From NCBI RefSeq assembly GCF_000224145.3, contig NC_020179.2, positions 4,435,417 through 4,499,416 on the forward strand: a DNA stretch of 64,000 nucleotides, in the 5' to 3' direction. A program made the position numbers and the translations under genes. The first letter of the stretch is position 1, and each line of letters opens with the position of its first letter. Positions 60,501 to 64,000 of the stretch are shown one piece after another. This stretch comes from Ciona intestinalis (lineage: Eukaryota > Chordata > Ascidiacea > Phlebobranchia > Cionidae). The notes under the pieces are model-generated. The model saw nothing but the letters and a program-made list of their open reading frames with translations. It had not been told where the DNA came from and searched no databases.

Positions 60501-62479
60501 TGATGGAGAATCAGTGACTAAATCTGTTGGGCCGTTCACATGTAAGTTGGGGTTGAATGAATGGAACTTGTATTTGCGGGCAATTTGTGAGTAACACAGG
60601 TGTTTTGTTTCATACATCTCGTGCTTGCTTTTGTGTAACCATGTATGTAATTTATTTATACTTGCGCGACAGGAAAACGAAAGTCGTTATAACACGGGTC
60701 TGTTTCATACACATTGTGACCACTTACGAGATGCCATGTATGTACCTTTTTAAGTGATTGTTTTTTAGGCTTTTGCCAAAAAAATATTAAGATGGTCTTT
60801 ATATAACACTCACTCTTTGTCTTATCTAACACTGAGGATGGTGCAGTTTCACTTAATCAACTTTAACCATCTCATCGTTAGATGAGAATGAACTTATTAA
60901 CAGCAATCATTAAAATTATTACGATATTTCAGTGAAAGCTAAGGGTGAGAAAGACGGTACCTCGAATGAAGACGTTGAAATATCTCGAGATGATGCTGAT
61001 TTCATACAAGATGACACCACTAACGATGACACCACAAACGATGACATCACCAATGATGACATCACACAAGGAAGAAGGATTGAGTTTGTTGTTGAGGGAG
61101 AGCGAAACAGATCCACGATGGGAGATGCTGCTTTTATGTAAATATCATCATAACTTATCTTTATATAACTGGGGAGATATGAGTTATAACATGAGCGGCC
61201 ATTGGCTACTATTGGGAAGCATTTAACACCTTGTGCATTTAAATACATTACGCTCACTGCCGAGTTATATTATGGGTGGAACATTGCAAGCAATACATGG
61301 TGCAAATAAACACCTTAAGCTTATGTTTGTTGCCAAGTGAATGCCTTGGTTGCCCAAGACTTGCAGAGTTAAATGTCAAAAGTGTCATGTTGATACATGT
61401 AAGCAGGCAGGAGGTGTATGAAACAGAACACCTGTGTTATAACGACTGTCGTTGCCCCGCCATGCGAGGATAAACAAGGTACATTCATCCATTCACCCAC
61501 AAAGTTACATACGTGGTAACTCGTAAGCAGGCACGAGGTGTATGAAACAGAACACCCGTGTTATAACGACTGTCGTTGCCCCGCCATGCGAGGATAAAGA
61601 AGTTACATTCATTCATTCACCCACAAAGTTACATATGTGGTAACTCGTAAGCAGGCACGAGGTGTATGAAACAGAACACTCGTGTTATAACGACTGCAGT
61701 TGCCCCACCGTGCGAGGATAAATAAGTTACATACGTGATAACTCATAAGCAGGCACGAAGTGTATAAAACAGAACACCCGTGTTATAACGATTTTCATTG
61801 CCCTGCCATGCGAGGATAAACAAGTTACATTCATCCATTCACTCACAAAGTTACAAACGTGGTAACTCGTAAGCAGGCACGAGGTGTATGAAACAGAACA
61901 CTCGTGTTATAACGACTGCAGTTGCCCCATCGTGCGAAGATAAACAAGTTACATTCATCTTTTTACAGCTTCGTGATCGTATTCGGATGTTACTTTGCTC
62001 TTCGCTATTTCCAGGACCGAATGACATCAGGTGTTGTGCCCGGAGCTTGTGTGAAACATCCATTAGAAGGTTAGTGGGTGAAGTTAGTTGTCTGTAATCT
62101 AGATAGGTTATCTTCTTACACACACAGGATAATATGGGCTTAGATTTAGCCATGCTTTCGGCTTTTTTCCAAAAGTAGATTTTTGGCATTTTCTTCCAAT
62201 AATTTTTAATGGCAGTTCTCTTCTCTTCATTGTTTTAATTAGTTTAATTTTCGCATCAAAGAGACAAACAACATTTATGTTTATGTCACATATTCACAAT
62301 ATTAAATGGCAACATTATATCAAAACCCTTCATCTCCAACTACATTCATTCAATCAACAGGTTACATTCCAGCCCAACCTGATTGGTGTGACAAATGCTG
62401 CCACAAACCGGTTCCAACTGGATTAAACCAGTCTGATCCAGATTTGCATGACCAGAAGCCACCAGAATACCAAGAGTGA
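54554..62479 (+). CDS. Membrane protein with EGF-like, vWA and ZP domains
   Basis: Thirteen in-phase exons give 728 residues: 54554-54611, 55110-55348, 55983-56101, 56618-56805, 57532-57688, 57868-58010, 58317-58507, 58865-59125, 59621-59866, 60382-60541, 60933-61137, 61969-62069 and 62361-62479. In order: signal peptide (MRLFILVGFLFSSLICQVLA), Cys-rich EGF-like module (about 23-65), vWA-like domain (about 68-295; DIYIVADASIIVD, then RLIVITRSNI), ZP domain (about 308-563; CDSNMTLTIPKC...CNV), furin-type SRRKR (565-569), acidic TNDD repeats, a membrane helix (about 653-671) and a short Cys-rich tail ending KPPEYQE. ZP proteins polymerise after cleavage, forming egg coats or apical matrices. 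The MIDAS is degenerate (DASII instead of DxSxS). An ascidian vitelline coat or other apical matrix role is inference. Confidence 0.93.
54616..54790. mobile_element. Truncated MITE in intron 1 of the vWA-ZP gene
   Basis: The left end 'tagtgggttgggggaagatgg' and the internal 'gttgattgtttataaaaaagtcagg' are present, but the right inverted repeat is replaced by another repeat that runs into 54829-54866. It begins only 5 bp after exon 1. Confidence 0.65.
55608..55962. repeat. ~70-bp minisatellite array 1 (intron 2), about five units
   Basis: Units of 'acaccatgtgtgtctggtgtataag' + 'acacccatgttataactcgacagtgagcatgaggtgtatgaat'. The period is about 68 to 71 bp. The last unit ends just before exon 3. 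Confidence 0.88.
56826..57492. repeat. ~71-bp minisatellite array 2 (intron 4), about nine units
   Basis: Same unit as array 1, here very homogeneous from about 56945 on (71-bp period with 'aagaagacacccatg'). The first units are interrupted by a short foreign insert at 56870-56900. Confidence 0.9.
58020..58268. repeat. 91-bp tandem repeat (intron 6), three units
   Basis: Units start at 58020, 58111 and 58202 ('gtaacttggtctatcatcagtg'). Each contains GTAACTTGGT and its reverse complement ACCAAGTTAC about 50 bp apart, so single units can fold back. Unrelated to the 71-bp minisatellite. Confidence 0.85.
58528..58800. repeat. ~71-bp minisatellite array 3 (intron 7), about four units
   Basis: The same unit as arrays 1 and 2. 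The last unit is shortened. Starts about 20 bp after exon 7. Confidence 0.87.
60806..60890. repeat. Hairpin element, diverged copy (intron 10)
   Basis: 'aacactcactctttgtcttatctaacactgagg' followed by a loop and an imperfect inverse arm ('cgttagatgagaatgaactt'). It is the relative of the perfect hairpin at 35164-35260; its loop 'tgcagtttcacttaatcaac' is that loop reversed. Confidence 0.8.
61380..61965 (+). repeat. SINE-tail tandem array (intron 11), about five units
   Basis: Head-to-tail ~118-bp units 'cccacaaagttacatacgtggtaactcgtaagcaggcacgaggtgtatgaaacagaac...gttataacgactg...gcgaggataaa...gttacattcattcattca'. The units are highly alike, so local amplification is recent. The array ends 4 bp before exon 12. 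Confidence 0.85.
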
Positions 62480-63108
62480 AGCAAAATTCAAGAACGCCTT
62501 GTTAGGGCACAAAAAAATTCAAACACAGTTTAACAATGATAAAAATAATCAATTAACTACAGGTTCAAACATGGAAAAGTTTGCACCATATTTTAAAATT
62601 ATTCATTTTCTTGGTGGTTACAAATTTGTTTCCTGATAATTTAGTCCTAATTTACATAACCATTCATCCGTTAAATTTCTTTTCTGTGTGTTAGAAATGG
62701 TGTTTCTATGTAGTCGGAAATCAGAATACAATGTTATAACAAACTGTTGATAATTATAACAAACTGTTGAAAAACTTATCCACAGTGGGCAGTTGGTATG
62801 TTATAGTTGTCTATATGACATCACAATCGAATAGTTTTGATGTCATTGAACTATGACATCTAATATTACAATTTCATTCTATATTGGTGAGGTCCTACAG
62901 CAAGGCACGCCATAGGACTTTGAGATATATGGCCATAGGCCCAGAGTGGGCCCATTACCCACATGATATCTTATAAGCGAAAAGAAATTTTATGCTAAGA
63001 TATCGTTTGTTTGCTTTTATAGAAAAACAGTGGCATTTATGCAGTCAGTATTAAAACTATGATGTAATAAGAGAGATTTAAAGTGCAGTATATGTAACAA
63101 TGGTCGCG
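62480..63108. other. Intergenic between convergent genes
   Basis: 3' flank of the vWA-ZP gene. One ~97-bp monomer lies at about 62875-62960 ('tatattggtgaggtcctacagcaaggcacgcc'). No gene was recognised. Confidence 0.6.
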
Positions 63109-63390
63109 TTATGACGCGTCAATCAAGGGTACCATATACTTGCTTCGTGTAAGTTGGGGAGAATCCCCTTTATTGATACCCTTGTGTGGGGTCAGGAGGT
63201 CAGAGGAACCACGGGTCATGGAGTAGGGGTCAAAGGTCATGACCCCTCGTGCTTGCTCAGACATAGAAACAGTATTATGGCGTAGGTTAGAGGTCGTTTT
63301 CTCTGAAACGTTGCTTGTTGCCGCTTCCTTCCACACTTCAAGGTAATCATCAAAGTTGAGGGCTGTGGTCCATTGTAGTAACTCATCCAC
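63109..63390 (-). CDS. Last coding exon of an unrecognised gene
   Basis: On the minus strand an acceptor (ACCGCAG) at 63391-63397 opens a phase-0 frame of 93 residues beginning VDELLQWTTALNFDDYLEVW and ending SKYMVPLIDAS before a stop codon. The first 25 residues look like a structured amphipathic helix pair, and the rest is Ser/Thr-rich and probably disordered. The upstream exons lie beyond the right edge of the window. I do not recognise the family and assign no function. The continuous frame, the acceptor and the biased composition support a real exon. It converges on the vWA-ZP gene. Confidence 0.6.
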   Translation of the reverse strand: MDELLQWTTALNFDDYLEVWKEAATSNVSEKTTSNLRHNTVSMSEQARGVMTFDPYSMTRGSSDLLTPHKGINKGDSPQLTRSKYMVPLIDAS

Positions 63391-63449
63391 CTGCGGTTTA
63401 TGTTGTTATATGTGTTTACTACATATGTAGCTTTGTGTGTATACAACTG

Positions 63450-63940
63450 CAGGCATTTATATCCTCGTGGGTGGGAACTTGAGTGACTTATCCATGGTTG
63501 CCACTTCCATGCCCACAGTTGAGTTGCTGAAGCTATTGCAGTGTGTGGATAAGCAGACATGACTTTTGGTTGGTTTGGTCATTTATATCCTCATGGGTGG
63601 GAACTTGAATGACTTATCCATGGTTGTCACTCCCATGCCCACAGTTGAGTTGCTGAAGCTATTGCAGTGTGTGGATAAGCAGACATGACTTTTGGTTGGT
63701 TTGGTCATTTATATTCTCATGGGTGGGAACTTGAATGACTTATCCATGGTTGTCACTCCCATGCCCACAGTTGAGTTGCTGAAGCTATTGCAGTGTGTGG
63801 ATAAGCAGACATGACTTTTGGTTGGTTTGGTCATTTATATTCTCATGGGTGGGAACTTGAATGACTTATCCATGGTTGCCACTCCCATGCCCACCAGTCG
63901 TGCTGCTGAAGCTATTGCAGTGTGTGGATAAGCAAACAGA
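63450..63940. repeat. ~127-bp tandem repeat, about four units
   Basis: Units 'atttatatcctcatgggtgggaacttgaatgacttatccatggttg...gttgctgaagctattgcagtgtgtggataagcagacatgacttttggttggtttggtc' start near 63454, 63581, 63708 and 63834. Same family as 22660-23045. It lies in the last intron of the partial gene at the window end. Confidence 0.88.
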
Positions 63941-64000
63941 CATTACATATTCTAATGTGTTTGAAATATCCACACACCATTTTGCCACATATCAGCCATA

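Noticed and set aside
61380-61965. CRISPR-like look of regular repeats
   Set aside because: The repeats are ~118 bp SINE tails without unique spacers, in a clearly eukaryotic intron.

Overview
The window reads as a compact, AT-rich, intron-bearing chordate-type animal genome, most likely a solitary ascidian (Ciona-like tunicate; this is inference). The exons reconstruct proteins very close to vertebrate orthologues (WLS, SYVN1/HRD1, UBE2K, POMP, PAN3, ATG12, COMMD3). Introns are mostly small GT-AG introns, and intergenic DNA and introns are packed with short dispersed repeats: a tRNA-derived SINE, MITEs with terminal inverted repeats, a ~97-bp unit, and minisatellites. Three gaps of exactly 50 Ns mark a draft assembly. 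Two of them separate near-identical blocks that look like unmerged alleles. No retrovirus or LTR-type fossil was recognised.

Layout, left to right. 176-1618 (-): first three coding exons of a diverged Wntless-like paralogue that runs off the left edge. 4877-10818 (-): complete ten-exon Wntless gene. 12044-13228 and 14642-15805 (-): two intronless LPGAT1-like acyltransferases sharing a 204-bp, two-mismatch conversion tract. 16608-17693 (+): small three-exon mitochondrial-type protein (COX7B-like). 18306-23977 (-): UBE2K, with two exons present twice around a gap. 24643-26413 (-): intronless HRD1/synoviolin with one frame break in its proline-rich tail. 27610-29127 (+): intronless 13-finger C2H2 protein. 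29420-30802 (+): POMP. 32041-43041 (-): 18-exon PAN3, whose last three exons are present twice around a gap. 43626-43931 (+): ATG12, divergent from PAN3. 44386-44958 (+): COMMD3. 46326-52201 (-): NEK-type kinase whose first coding exon is lost in a gap. 54554-62479 (+): 13-exon secretory/membrane protein with EGF-like, vWA and ZP domains and a C-terminal PPxY motif. 63109-63390 (-): last exon of an unrecognised gene.

Functional themes: Wnt secretion (two WLS-type genes in tandem), protein turnover (a K48-type E2 beside an ERAD E3 on the same strand, with a proteasome assembly chaperone 3 kb further on), autophagy (ATG12), mRNA deadenylation (PAN3) and phospholipid remodelling. The neighbours need not be co-regulated. 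The clearest shared control region is the 584-bp interval between the PAN3 and ATG12 start codons.

The strongest new observations are the tandem, exon-for-exon matching Wntless paralogue, the gene-conversion tract between the LPGAT1 copies, a repeated LPGSxWL motif in the tail of the NEK-type kinase, and the vWA-ZP membrane protein whose introns carry the same minisatellite three times.
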